Shown here one piece after another: positions 26,744 through 36,317 of a stretch of 64,000 bases of DNA; position 1 is the first letter of the stretch, and every line of letters begins with the position of its first letter. The notes below the pieces were generated by a model that saw only the letters and a program-made list of their open reading frames with translations, was not told the origin of the DNA and did no database searches. Both the position numbers and the translations under genes were made by a program. This DNA comes from Bacteroidota bacterium (GTDB lineage: Bacteria; Bacteroidota; Bacteroidia; AKYH767-A; OLB10). The stretch lies in assembly GCA_016713445.1 (NCBI GenBank), contig JADJPB010000005.1, positions 363,589 through 427,588 of the forward strand. Direction: 5' to 3'.

Positions 26744-27689
26744 CTATAATGTTCTTTTAATTACGATCAGTCCATTTACTTCTATTTTTTCCTCGTTGAA
26801 TTCTCTAACAGAAAAATTAGTAATTCTAGTTGACTGTATTGGAATTCCAGAACCAGTAGATCCTGTTTCAATATAAATTTCCCAACAAGTTCTTACTAAC
26901 TTATCATTACCTGAAAACAATTTAATATCATTGTCCCACTCCGTTTTGTAAAAATTTTCATGGTCTTCAGACTGATTCTTTTGATAAAATATAATATCCA
27001 TTAATTCCTTGTAAGACCAGGATTGATTAATACAAGGTATGTTGAAAGTTTTATCAGTAATGCTAATTTCATTGTCAGTAAAACTCGCTTTTGTTTCGAA
27101 TAGCCAACCATCAAATTCTCGAGGGATGAATTGAAGTGAACTGATTTTTTTTGCTATCAATGAAACTTGCTCAATATTCGTTTGAATTTCATTTTTTTTC
27201 TCTTGATAAACATAAGCCGATTCCCTTAATTCAGGAATACGAATGGCAAAGTAATAAGCCCTATGAAAAAAATAAGGAATAAGCAACCCGAAGAATGCAG
27301 TTATATTGTTTAGCGGAAAGATAACTGATGGCATCTTATAATGGAGAATTCCCTTTATGATGAAAAAGACGATCATTCCATAAATATTAAACCCAATTAA
27401 TAGTAGAAGATTCTTCCACTTTCGATCATAGCACTGATAGTGGTATTCGACTGTTGAAAGAAAGGATGGGTTAACAGAATCGCTTTTTTCGTTTGAGTCA
27501 TTATGGTCAAAAAAAATGAGTCCATTCGCAAATGAAAAAATCAAAAACCACGCCGGATACAAGGCAAAACGTAAACAGCCATAAGTGAATACACTGCCAA
27601 TGGAAATGAACAAATGCCAAAAACAGGAAGGCTACTAGAAGCCCTGTCCAAACGGTTATTAGACCTATGTTTTTTTGAATACGTTTCAT
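26744..27689 (-). CDS. TssN-like type VI membrane protein, frameshifted
   Basis: The long frame (26744-27613, 289 residues) starts at a TTG inside a membrane helix. A second frame starting at the ATG at 27689 (MKRIQKNIGLITVWTGLLVA) supplies a proper N-terminus, and removing one T from the T5 run (A5 on the plus strand, 27619-27623) fuses the two: FLFWHLFISIGSVFTYG. The result has four to five membrane helices (GLITVWTGLLVAFLFW, LYPAWFLIFSFANGLIFF, NLLLLIGFNIYGMIVFFII, NITAFFGLLIPYFFHRAYYF) and a cytoplasmic domain of about 170 residues, the layout of TssN in T6SS-iii. The ATG abuts the stop of the preceding gene at 27690. Probably intact, the break being a homopolymer error. Confidence 0.6.
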
Positions 27690-29024
27690 TTAATTCATAA
27701 TCTGGCTAATACTATTTCCATCCATGACTATTTTACGTTCGTAAATTACGGGTAAATATACGTCTAAAACGCTATTAATTTTCTTTTCCAGGTAGGTTTT
27801 AAGATATTTATGGTAGTAATTTTCAATGCTGATCTCGGCAGTTTCTTCTGTTTGAATTCTGATGACGCTTTCTGATTCAAAAACTTTCACCTTAACTGAA
27901 TGAGTCGCAACAATTTTATCAGGATAATCTTCATCCACAAAAACTAATTTGCCTGAATTATCTAAGGAATAAAACAATTCTACATTTAACAAAATCTCCT
28001 TACCATACTCTAAATAAACTGAAAAGTAATTATTGCTGTTTTGTAATTTGTATAGTAGTTCAATCTGTTTTTTTACTAACTGAATGGTATAAGCAAAAAT
28101 ACTTGAAGGAAATTGAACATTGATTCCGTTGCCTACATAGGTTGAAAAATTGTCCTGTGTGTTGTTTGTAAATGGAATAAAGACATCAGAATTATCAGAA
28201 GACTCATCTGGCATTCGTTCTAAACGTATGTAATCAACCTTTGAATTAAATTTAATCTCATTATTAGGAATGAGCTTGTGACAGATATTAGCTACGACAT
28301 CAGTATATTTAACATAGCTGTCTAAAACAATTTTACCTAATCGATAACTATCCGTCGAATTGTCTAGTCCAATTCCATCAGGATGGTAATTGTATTCTAA
28401 TTGTTTATTTACAAATTCAACATGGGTATCAATAAAAAGCAATTGTTTCAAAAGTAACTGTAATCTAGAAGGCGAGATAGGATTTAGACTTTGTTGTTTG
28501 TAAAAAGTAACTAGTTTTTCTTGTTCCGTTTCGTTTAGAGCTGTTGAAACTGATATCAAATTATCGCTATCGAAATCGGATTTAAAATCGGACCGAGAGT
28601 TAAATAATTTAATGTATGCTTCTGAAACCTGTTGTTTAATTAATACTTCAAGTTGTTTGTTGCTTGCATTACCAATAATTACATCATCATAAATATGGAT
28701 TAACTTTAAAAAATTCTTGTCCGCAGATCTTTTATTAAAAAGTCGTTTATAAGAAAGTTGATGCGTGATTCTTCCTGTTTTGGAATAAGTTCCAAATGAA
28801 CCTTCTTTTAATGTATTGTTTCCAATTCGAAATTCAATGTAGATTTTATTTTCATCCAAATCCTCTGGATTCTCATTGTTGATTACCAAACGGTCAATAT
28901 CTTCCACTTTATTAAAGCCCAGTGACCACAGTAGAAAAAGCAGAAATTTATCAGGGAGCAGTTCCGTTACAAAATGTTCGGACCGGAATTGTGCTTGCTC
29001 GTAAAACGAATTTGTTGCTCCCAT
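27690..29024 (-). CDS. Type VI locus protein of unknown function
   Basis: 444 residues, soluble, with no signal peptide or membrane helix. It starts MGATNSFYEQAQFRSEHFVT and has a helical N-terminal third with FLLFLLWSLGF, a central region with WELL-conserved-looking charged helices, and beta strands around YLEYGKEILLNVELFYSLD. The placement between the baseplate-like genes and tssN fits another cytoplasmic or baseplate component, such as TssG or a Bacteroidetes-specific part. The assignment is from context only. Its frame is intact and codon use resembles its neighbours. Confidence 0.55.
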   Translation of the reverse strand: MGATNSFYEQAQFRSEHFVTELLPDKFLLFLLWSLGFNKVEDIDRLVINNENPEDLDENKIYIEFRIGNNTLKEGSFGTYSKTGRITHQLSYKRLFNKRSADKNFLKLIHIYDDVIIGNASNKQLEVLIKQQVSEAYIKLFNSRSDFKSDFDSDNLISVSTALNETEQEKLVTFYKQQSLNPISPSRLQLLLKQLLFIDTHVEFVNKQLEYNYHPDGIGLDNSTDSYRLGKIVLDSYVKYTDVVANICHKLIPNNEIKFNSKVDYIRLERMPDESSDNSDVFIPFTNNTQDNFSTYVGNGINVQFPSSIFAYTIQLVKKQIELLYKLQNSNNYFSVYLEYGKEILLNVELFYSLDNSGKLVFVDEDYPDKIVATHSVKVKVFESESVIRIQTEETAEISIENYYHKYLKTYLEKKINSVLDVYLPVIYERKIVMDGNSISQIMN

Positions 29025-29042
29025 AAGTCATTTTAATACCAA

Positions 29043-29555
29043 TTACACAACAACGTTTGAGTAAGTAAAATTTATTTTAATATCGGCATATAAACACCGT
29101 TTGCGGCAAATGGATATAAAATGCGTCCATTGTTGGAAATCTATTTTAAAAGGTGTTGTAAAATTAATTTGAATGTTCAATGATGCTTCCCAAACACCAT
29201 TTGTATTAAAATCCCTGTTGTAGTTTGCAGTAACCTCATGAATATTTTTCCTGCCAAAAAATTCACCGGCTGCATTGTAAAAATCAAATTGGGAGCTTAA
29301 TGATTGAGCGGATATTTTATTTGAGTTTTCAAACTCCATGTTAACTCTTTCATAACTTACCGTATTCCCATCGAGAAATATTTGCTTTTCACTTTGATCA
29401 ACCTGTGAGGTATCGTAAAAATAATTTGCAATTACTTCTGCTTTATCCTCAAAACAATTATTAATAATCAAATCTAACTGCTGCCGTTGCTAGACTTTTC
29501 CGCAAAATTTCTGTTCAATGCTGATTCTATAACTGAAATTTCATTCGCTGGTCAT
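29043..29555 (-). CDS. Type VI locus protein of unknown function, frameshifted near its start
   Basis: The open frame (29043-29471, 142 residues from a TTG) lacks a normal start. The ATG at 29555 directly follows the restored stop of the tssF-like gene (TAAATG). With one base removed near 29540 and one added near 29485 a continuous frame results: NEISVIESALNRNFAEKS, then QRQQLDLIINNCFEDKAEV and the rest, about 170 residues. The body is rich in beta strands (FDFYNAAGEFFGRKNIHEV, WEASLNIQINF). It ends in TYSNVVV. No family is recognised. Context suggests a baseplate-associated component. Confidence 0.5.
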
Positions 29556-30459
29556 TTATTTCCTGCCTTCTTTCAACCTACTGACCAGGTTTATTTTATC
29601 CGCCTTACCATAAGGGAAGCGGGATGTAATTTTTAAGATAAAGTAGTTCCTGCTCTTTATCAGCATAGTTTTCAGGTGCTAGCAGTTTGTAATTTGAGAC
29701 ACTCTCAGTGCTGTTTTCAAAATCTAGTTCAGAAATCTGTTCCGTAAGGTTGTTTCTATTTTTCAGCAAAACAGAGCTTATTCCAAGGAAGTTAGAGGAA
29801 TCTGTTTTGCTCAACGTCCAGAGGTTAAACCCTTTTTTTAATCCTTCAAACGATTCTTGTTTGCGAATCACATCAATTACCGGCACTACATTGTTGAAAG
29901 AAAACTTTACATCATTAACGGAATATCCAGGTTTGAAATCAGGAAAGTCAAATTTTAATTCATATTCTGTTGTACCTTCCTCCTCCTCTGTCAAATCCAT
30001 TTCAAAATGGAAGAAATGTTTATTTAATTCTTCCAGTTTATGTCTGATGCTTTGATACAACCCGAAATTAATTTCTGAAAGAGATTTTGACGTAACACCA
30101 TTGCTGCCAGAAATTAAACTTTCATCAAACTCAAAATTATGCCCGCTGGCAACATTTCCGGAACAAATTATTTTGCCTTTACTTTTTAGTGACCAGTTAA
30201 TTTTCTCTATTGAGTTATTGAAAATGGCTACGGGATAAAAGAGGTTGTGGAAAACTGAAATGTAACACGTGCTGGTTGAATTTATTTTGATGTTGTACGA
30301 ACAGGAGAGCGAATTTTCTTTAGATGGAGCTGGATTGGTTAAATCAATTGGCGTGAGGTTGAATTTGGAAGCAAGGGAGAAGCTGTTTGGAGAAAAGAGG
30401 AAATTAGATATCCCTTTTTGATCCAAATATCCTACATGATTCAATCTTATCAATAGCAT
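29556..30459 (-). CDS. TssF-like baseplate protein
   Basis: The best start is the ATG at 30459 (MLLIRLNHVGYLDQKG). The frame from 30534 adds an unlikely N-terminus. About 300 residues. Around residues 200-250 it has FSFNNVVPVIDVIRKQESF and then LWTLSKTDSSNFLGISSVLL, which resembles the TssF pattern (an N-hydrophobic-PV-N-F segment followed by a conserved strand). The frame stops at 29605, but removing one T in CCCTTATGG (near 29612) extends it to YGKADKINLVSRLKEGRK and a stop at 29556-29558. It is shorter than typical TssF, so it may be a reduced or split version. TssF would connect the sheath end to the baseplate wedges. Confidence 0.45.
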
Positions 30460-30561
30460 TTTAGTAACAAATATTATATTTCTAGTGTGATTAGTTGTGT
30501 TATTGAAAGTAAATTCCAACAATATTGTAAACATTATCAGATGTTGTAAGATTCTTAACGT

Positions 30562-31110
30562 TTAACTCAATTGCTCTATTTTGGATTCAGCTTTTTCAAT
30601 CACTCTTGCAACGGGGTTATTAACATTAAATCCTGAAAATATATAGGAATGACCTCTTATTGATTGTAATGCTAATTTAGGAGTAGAAGCAACTAAGCTG
30701 AGAGTAACTCTATAAGCAAGACCTAATTCCTGAATCCAAAATTTACAGGATTTAATAAAAGTAGGGTCATCAGAGTTTAGTATTCTTTCAAAAGAGCTCC
30801 ATGAATTGGAAATTTCAGAAATAATGGAAAGCACTGTTTGAGCTGGACCTAAATATTTACCACTCTTAGAGCAAAGTATAAAAACTTTTTTCATTTTGAC
30901 ATTTAGCACCATTCCAGTCCATTGATCATTTTTATTTTTTCTAATAATTTCTAAAAGTTCATTTTCTTTTAAGTTATATTTTAGAGCGTAGTCTCTAAAA
31001 GCAATTTTGGCAGAGATGTACTTTGTTGCTGAAATTCCATTTTCAAGAATTTCGGTTACTTGAATATGTTTTTCCAAAAAGGGTTTACTATTTTCTGAAT
31101 TATCTGCCAT
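30562..31110 (-). CDS. Unknown protein, possible immunity partner
   Basis: 182 residues, cytoplasmic, with no signal or membrane helix. It is mixed alpha/beta, with a positively charged middle (WTGMVLNVKMKKVFILC) and a helical C-terminal half (VARVIEKAESKIEQLS). It follows the unknown gene behind PAAR, at a distance of 125 bases. In VgrG-PAAR islands such a gene often encodes the immunity protein for the toxin just before it. If so, a cytoplasmic location would match a cytoplasmic-acting toxin. No family is recognised. Confidence 0.45.
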   Translation of the reverse strand: MADNSENSKPFLEKHIQVTEILENGISATKYISAKIAFRDYALKYNLKENELLEIIRKNKNDQWTGMVLNVKMKKVFILCSKSGKYLGPAQTVLSIISEISNSWSSFERILNSDDPTFIKSCKFWIQELGLAYRVTLSLVASTPKLALQSIRGHSYIFSGFNVNNPVARVIEKAESKIEQLS

Positions 31111-31235
31111 TTTTCTTAATTAATCTATTTAATTAAACAAGTGAAATTTCCATACGCTCTTTGACTCGTATCCCACTAATTTAACACATTGGAGCACCAG
31201 AACTAGACCCACTAAATCAATTAATAATATTTAAC

Positions 31236-31837
31236 TTACTTATAAAGTATGGGCTTATACCCTTGGTCAGGAATAAATCTACCATTAGGATATTCTCTTG
31301 CGAAAGCAATTTCTCGAACATTGATTGCTTTTGTTATTATCCACTGAGGAATTCCAAGGCCATTTTTATAGGATTTTGTATCTTCATCTCCCAAACAATC
31401 AGTAACTTTTATTAATCTTTTACTGCCAATCAATGAACACAAGTTAGCAATCGTGTTTCTTCGATCTTTTTCCCACGTTTCCTGTATTATTCTTTCTTGT
31501 GACCTTTTATAGCTTTCTTTCTCTCCTAGAGTTGCTGGAAAATTCAATGTTGTGCCATATACTTTTGAAACATTATCAATTTTTATTGCAGAAAGAGAAT
31601 TTTTATCTACTGACCTATCATTTTCATCTATCCAAAGTTCAGTTTGAACATGAGTGTAACCAGCAAATTTAAATTCTCCGGGCTTCGTTAATTCAATTGC
31701 CACATAAAACCGTGCGCCTTTTCTAAGCATTCCATAACCAAATCCTAATAGGTCCTCAATTTCATGAAGTGTTCTTCCTTGAAGATAGAATTGTGTTGTA
31801 AAACACCCTGATTTGAAAATTTTGATTCAATATTCAT
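31236..31837 (-). CDS. Unknown protein behind PAAR, candidate effector, frameshifted
   Basis: The open frame 31236-31730 encodes 164 residues without a clear start. In another frame the ATG at 31837 begins MNIESKFSNQG. Adding one G to the GGG at 31806-31808 joins it to TTQFYLQGRTLHEIEDLLGF, then GYGMLRKGARFYVAIELT, giving about 200 residues. The sequence is soluble and mixed alpha/beta, with a conserved-looking middle (HVQTELWIDENDRSV) and C-terminal IPQWIITKAINVREIAFARE. It sits directly after PAAR and before an unknown gene. This is where toxins are commonly encoded, but no catalytic motif is recognised, so the role is inferred from position only. Confidence 0.45.
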
Positions 31838-31876
31838 ACTCTAATAAAATTAATTTTGATACTCTTTACAGAAAAT

Positions 31877-32167
31877 TTATGCTATCAAAACCGTTGCGTT
31901 TCCTTGCGTAATTTTCCCACCATGCGCAGTACTATCACCCATTCGTGCCGCTGGTTTGTTTCCTATTAAAACAGTGGTGCTACCTTGTACAATAGTATCA
32001 GGAGGTCCTGCACAGGTACAAATATCACCAACCACAGCTGTCGGCATATTTCCAATTAATACTGTAGAAATACCCGGTCCCGTTATTGGTCCTCCAACAT
32101 GAGGCTTTGGTCCATCAAACATAGGGCATACATGCATGTCAGTTATTCTAGCCGCTGGTTGTCCCAT
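31877..32167 (-). CDS. PAAR-domain spike-tip protein
   Basis: 96 residues, a single PAAR domain: PAARITDMHVCPMFDGPKPH at the start, then alternating GP-I-G- and VLIGNMPTAVVGDICTCAG strands and GNKPAARMGDSTAHGGKI near the end. The His and Cys residues (His12, Cys14, Cys51, Cys53, His82) are positioned for the zinc site that closes the cone. The protein caps the VgrG trimer and sharpens the type VI spike. It starts one base after the VgrG stop, consistent with joint translation. Confidence 0.9.
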   Translation of the reverse strand: MGQPAARITDMHVCPMFDGPKPHVGGPITGPGISTVLIGNMPTAVVGDICTCAGPPDTIVQGSTTVLIGNKPAARMGDSTAHGGKITQGNATVLIA

Positions 32168-32168
32168 G

Positions 32169-33743
32169 TTAGTTCAGTTTTATAATGCCACCTTTAATTA
32201 CCGTTAGAGCATCTCCTTTAATCTCTACATTGGTTCCTTCTATTTTAATTTCAGGTGCTTTTAAATTCAATTCATTATCGGCCTTAATGTTAATCGTTTT
32301 ACCTGTAACCATTACTTCCCCGTTTTTGGATTCAACAGTTATTTTATTGCCGGTATGGCTAATAGCAATTTTATTTTGCCCATCTTTAGATGAAATGATT
32401 ATTTCGTTTTTGTTCTTATCGTCATTAAAACTAATCAATAAATCTGATGGGGTCTTAATGCGTTTTATAGTGTTGCCATCAATTTCTGGTTTGTTTTGAC
32501 CATCATAATGAGAACTGATTATAAACGGCATGTCGGGATGTGCATCAGTAAATCCTATCAAAACACGATCGTTCATTTCGGGTAAAAAATAAATACGGCG
32601 GTTAGTGCCTGCACTAGCACCCAGCACTTTAACAAAAGGTGAAATACCTTTAACGCCATCGTACTGTACTTTTACAAAGCCGGTGTTTTTACCGGTTCCG
32701 ATTTCCGTTACCACACCACCAAGAATAGGAATGCGTGGTTTAATAAATTCCGATGTGAATGAGCCCGGGGCAGCTTTATGTTCTATAGGGATGCTCACCA
32801 CAGAATTGCCGTAACTTTGAGATGAAAAATAGTGTGATATTTCCACAATACGATAGTCACCCAAATCGTCAATAGAAAATAATTTACCGAGACACAATTC
32901 TTCCTCCTTTGTTTCAACATTCATAAAATACATGTTGGCATAAAGCCTGTTGGCAAGAGTAGCTGAATGATCGTCCTGAATCTGTTTATTTACGGGCATC
33001 TTTGGGTGCATTAGCTTGCGAGGAGAATCTTTAGCAGCAAAGGCAGCTAATACATTTTTAAGTGGATTAGAGCTAAGAGGGGGTGCCTGCTTTTGGCTTT
33101 CATCAGTTGAGTTTCGAGCAACATCATAGGCTTTTGTTTTAACTGAATTAAATCCGCGGTTGAAAGTCATGCCTATGGAAACCTCGGTTCCACTCAGTTG
33201 GAGTGGCTTGCTGTCTGACAAATCTTTTCTACATACCCACTGATTGTTACTTAGGTAAAGCCAAAAGCCCTGTTCGTGTGCTATGCGTTTGATAAAATTA
33301 AATCCTGTTTCGTTATACCGAAAGGAAGTTATTTTTGTGGAATCGTCTACTCGAATCAACCCTTTGGAACAGAAAGAAAAAACATCGCTCAACGGCTGCT
33401 CTACGAAACAATCGGAACCGATTACACTGTCAAACTGCAATGAATCAGAAACACAGTTGAAAAAAATCTGACTCTCCGTATTGGCATTTCCCTTATTGGA
33501 ATTAATCTTGACAATCCTTGCCTGGTAGTTAATTCCATCTGAAAAGTCAACCTGTACGGTTGAATTTATCAGAGAAGGCAAAGTGTTCTGATACCAGCTT
33601 AATAAATTAACACTAGGATTTAACTTTAAAGAAAGATTAATGCGAGAATGTTCAAACATGCGCTCATAGATTTCCCCTTTAAGAAAATCAAGATCGAATT
33701 CCTTAGCTTCTTGTCCGTTAAATTTAACACTTATATTCCACAT
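32169..33743 (-). CDS. vgrG: VgrG (TssI) spike protein
   Basis: 524 residues. The N-terminal two thirds correspond to the gp27-like part (FDLDFLKGEIYERMFEHSRI, YNETGFNFIKRIAHEQGFWL). The gp5-like OB-fold follows (GVVTEIGTGKNTGFVKVQYD, MNDRVLIGFTDAHPDMPFII). The C-terminal part is a repeated strand pattern with K/N spacing (INIKADNELNLKAPEIKIEG, VEIKGDALTVIKG), the triple-stranded beta-helix needle. The length is typical of a VgrG without extra toxin domain. Effectors would therefore ride on PAAR or inside the TssD tube. The gene lies between tssD and PAAR. Confidence 0.9.
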   Translation of the reverse strand: MWNISVKFNGQEAKEFDLDFLKGEIYERMFEHSRINLSLKLNPSVNLLSWYQNTLPSLINSTVQVDFSDGINYQARIVKINSNKGNANTESQIFFNCVSDSLQFDSVIGSDCFVEQPLSDVFSFCSKGLIRVDDSTKITSFRYNETGFNFIKRIAHEQGFWLYLSNNQWVCRKDLSDSKPLQLSGTEVSIGMTFNRGFNSVKTKAYDVARNSTDESQKQAPPLSSNPLKNVLAAFAAKDSPRKLMHPKMPVNKQIQDDHSATLANRLYANMYFMNVETKEEELCLGKLFSIDDLGDYRIVEISHYFSSQSYGNSVVSIPIEHKAAPGSFTSEFIKPRIPILGGVVTEIGTGKNTGFVKVQYDGVKGISPFVKVLGASAGTNRRIYFLPEMNDRVLIGFTDAHPDMPFIISSHYDGQNKPEIDGNTIKRIKTPSDLLISFNDDKNKNEIIISSKDGQNKIAISHTGNKITVESKNGEVMVTGKTINIKADNELNLKAPEIKIEGTNVEIKGDALTVIKGGIIKLN

Positions 33744-33830
33744 GCAGCAAGGTTAACTGAATAATTATAGCTGACCCCTTCTTACTTATAGCAGAATGTC
33801 AACGCATAATTTAAACGTGAGAATGATAAT

Positions 33831-34246
33831 TTAAACGGATTTACCCTCTTCATACTTAATGCTTGCGCCGTGGTGTATAACCTCCTGCGCCATTATTGAA
33901 ATTTCAATAATAAATGCACTGGCGCCCGAATGCCCCAATTCTGAAAAGCTGAAAATCTGAGCTTTTTTAAATTCAATTTTGCTGGTGTCTTTGTCATCAT
34001 CAGCCTGAACTTCAATACTACCTGAATAAGTGGTTCCGCTTGATTTGTTAAAGCAGCTTTTACCAAATTATCAATTGGAGGTTCGTTGAAACTCTTATAC
34101 TTAATTGTTGCATTAATAACTGCTGGTCTTAATGGTTCTACACTGCCTTTACCTTTGGCAGAAGAAGGATCACCACTTTTTTGATGTTGTACTGAAAAGC
34201 TTTCAAGTTCATAGCTTTTCCCGTTAAAATTTAATTTTGCATTCAT
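33831..34246 (-). CDS. tssD: TssD (Hcp-type tube protein), frameshifted
   Basis: The open frame (33893-34246, 117 residues) has a normal start, KLNFNGKSYELESFSV, typical of Bacteroidetes TssD tube proteins, but its second half is low-complexity and does not resemble the family. Adding one A to the A4 run (T4 on the plus strand, 34058-34061) gives SCFNKSSGTTYSGSIEVQAD, then IEFKKAQIFSFSELGHSGAS, FIIEISIMAQEV and a stop at 33831-33833. The total is about 137-138 residues, as expected. Hexameric rings of this protein form the inner tube fired through the sheath. The break is therefore probably a sequencing error. If real, the system would be dead. Confidence 0.8.
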
Positions 34247-34277
34247 TTGATTTATTAATTTTTAGGGATTATGTGAT

Positions 34278-35708
34278 TTATTTGAGAGAAGTCTCTCGAT
34301 TTTTGCCTTTGACATTTGAAATAATTGTAGCATTGACCTGCCCCTCTACTTGAACATCATATTCTATTCTTAAAGTGTCAGCGGCATTTCCAGATGAACC
34401 TTCTTCAATAGATACTTCAAGTTTCAGAATATCAGCAATAACTTTTCGCTTTTTTAAATCCTCAAAAAAATTGTCAACGGCCTGTCGTAATTTATCTGAC
34501 CCTGCATTTACTTTTGTTCCTTTCACGTTACGATGTATAAATTCAGCAAGTGTGCGTTTTATATACATGTCGACTTTTATATCTCCCAAATTAGCAGCGT
34601 CTTTAGCCGTCCATCCATTGTAAGTATTTTCAATATACACATACATATTGCCAGCTTTGGGAGTATGCTTGATGCGCGGAAAAGAAATTTTCATTCTTCC
34701 GAACTCATCAATTTCCTTATCTCCAATATGTTTATTGTATTTATCAAAATATTCTAATGAAGATATTTCAGTATGATTATTTTCAAAATTAGTTTCCCCA
34801 AATGGAGCCTCGTTAACATCAAACCTCTCATTAGTTAAATAACCCTGTAATAACATGGAGGTTGGAATCCTTAAATTTGCTCTATCAGCAACAGCTAATT
34901 GAATATCATCAATTTTGCCGGAATCATCTTTGAGAGAATACAGTGAACTGAAAATAGCATATTTATACTTTTCTTCACTCGTATTAAACTTATGCCCTTC
35001 CACTACTTTTTGAGGTGTATCGCCCGATAAATCAGTATGCACAAAATAGCTAAATATTCTGTCCTTATTGTTAATGATGTCGGTAAGTAAGGTTTCTACA
35101 AAAACATTGGCTCCAGCAATAGGGGTTTCATAAAAATTAGGAACCAAGACATAAGTGTACGATTCAAACTTTTCTGGTTTATTGTTTTTTGATTGCAATT
35201 CATCTCTGACAATTCCAAGAATTTCATTGCGGTTCGTTTCGCTGTCCAATTCTTTATTGTCAAGAATAAGAAAGGTCATATCGCTTAAGTCGGATTGACT
35301 TAGCTGCTCCATTTCTTGGACAGATGTCCAGGTTGTCTTTAATTTTCTTAACGCTAAATTCAAATTTTCAGAATTGCTTTTGAAAACATTTTTAGCATCA
35401 TTTATTTGCTGGTCAAATTGCTTGGTTATTTTTCGGCTATCAATATTCTGAGGTTCACCAACATTTTTTAACGTATTAAGCAAAATATTGCACTTTCTCT
35501 TTTGAATTTCACTAAGTGTGACCTCTCCTTCACTAATGCCAAGCAATTTGAGAATCCTTTCAAACCCTTTAGCATCTCTCGTTTTGAAATATTCTAATAC
35601 GCCTTTAAAAGAATCCTCAGAAATGGCAACAAGTTCCGGTCCCTGTTGTGATTTTTGTTCCTGTAGTTCGTCAGCGCTTTGTGGCTTTCTTTCTGTACCT
35701 GAATCCAT
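34278..35708 (-). CDS. tssC: TssC-like type VI sheath large subunit
   Basis: 476 residues, cytoplasmic. A variable N-terminus (to about 120) is followed by LRKLKTTWTSVQEMEQLSQS and MTFLILDNKELDSETNRNEI, matching the start of the TssC core (a conserved L-W---- segment and a strand before KEL). Two central blocks (YTYVLVPNFYETPIAGANVF, YLTNERFDVNEAPFGETNFE) and the C-terminal part with DTLRIEYDVQVEGQVNATII complete the sheath domains. Together with TssB it forms the contractile sheath that is disassembled by ClpV. The gene follows tssB by seven bases. Similarity to proteobacterial TssC is weak, so the call rests on the pattern and neighbours. Confidence 0.7.
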   Translation of the reverse strand: MDSGTERKPQSADELQEQKSQQGPELVAISEDSFKGVLEYFKTRDAKGFERILKLLGISEGEVTLSEIQKRKCNILLNTLKNVGEPQNIDSRKITKQFDQQINDAKNVFKSNSENLNLALRKLKTTWTSVQEMEQLSQSDLSDMTFLILDNKELDSETNRNEILGIVRDELQSKNNKPEKFESYTYVLVPNFYETPIAGANVFVETLLTDIINNKDRIFSYFVHTDLSGDTPQKVVEGHKFNTSEEKYKYAIFSSLYSLKDDSGKIDDIQLAVADRANLRIPTSMLLQGYLTNERFDVNEAPFGETNFENNHTEISSLEYFDKYNKHIGDKEIDEFGRMKISFPRIKHTPKAGNMYVYIENTYNGWTAKDAANLGDIKVDMYIKRTLAEFIHRNVKGTKVNAGSDKLRQAVDNFFEDLKKRKVIADILKLEVSIEEGSSGNAADTLRIEYDVQVEGQVNATIISNVKGKNRETSLK

Positions 35709-35715
35709 AAATTCT

Positions 35716-36306
35716 TTATTTGGTTAAGTAGGATAAAAAATTAATTAAATGAGTACTGCTTTCTTTGTTGTCAAGTAACATTTGAAGAAACATTGTATCA
35801 GAAATTTGGTCTTTTGCATTTTGCATAAACACGATGTCCTGATGTAGGTGTTTAAAGAGTTTTTGATTTATTTCATTCTCTGCATCACTGCTCGATTTAA
35901 TATCTTCAAAGTTCTCAATTGTAAAATCTTTCATGGAAGAGAGTTGAAAAGTTGTCTCTACTTTATCGCTCATCTTAAAACTGGAAGGGTCATACTCATT
36001 AAGTTTGGTATTTACCTCCGGGCGTAAAACATTAATGAGGTTTTCAGTGGTCATTTTAGAATTCACATCTAACCCCTCTGTTTTTGACTTTAACTGATCA
36101 AAAATTGTTTTATCGATAAAGTTTGATTGATCCTCACGAAGAAACTTTATTTTTTCCTCCATAGCCTTTCGCGAATTTAATTCAGCCCAATAATCGGTTT
36201 TTGATTTCTCTTTGCCGATCAAATCAATTACCGCAAATGTTTTACGGAAATTCATATCTTTCTCATCAATGAGTTGGACATTATCTGCATCATCTACTTT
36301 TGCCAT
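35716..36306 (-). CDS. tssB: TssB-like type VI sheath small subunit
   Basis: 196 residues, soluble. The C-terminal half has ETTFQLSSMKDFTIENFEDI, the region that in TssB reads F-SM-DFSPE, followed by the helical arm (IVFMQNAKDQISDTMFLQML). The N-terminal half (FRKTFAVIDLIGKEKSKTD) is longer than in many TssB proteins. It pairs with TssC to build the sheath. tssC follows seven bases downstream. Assignment is from the motif and gene order. Confidence 0.65.
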   Translation of the reverse strand: MAKVDDADNVQLIDEKDMNFRKTFAVIDLIGKEKSKTDYWAELNSRKAMEEKIKFLREDQSNFIDKTIFDQLKSKTEGLDVNSKMTTENLINVLRPEVNTKLNEYDPSSFKMSDKVETTFQLSSMKDFTIENFEDIKSSSDAENEINQKLFKHLHQDIVFMQNAKDQISDTMFLQMLLDNKESSTHLINFLSYLTK

Positions 36307-36317
36307 TTTAATTTATT

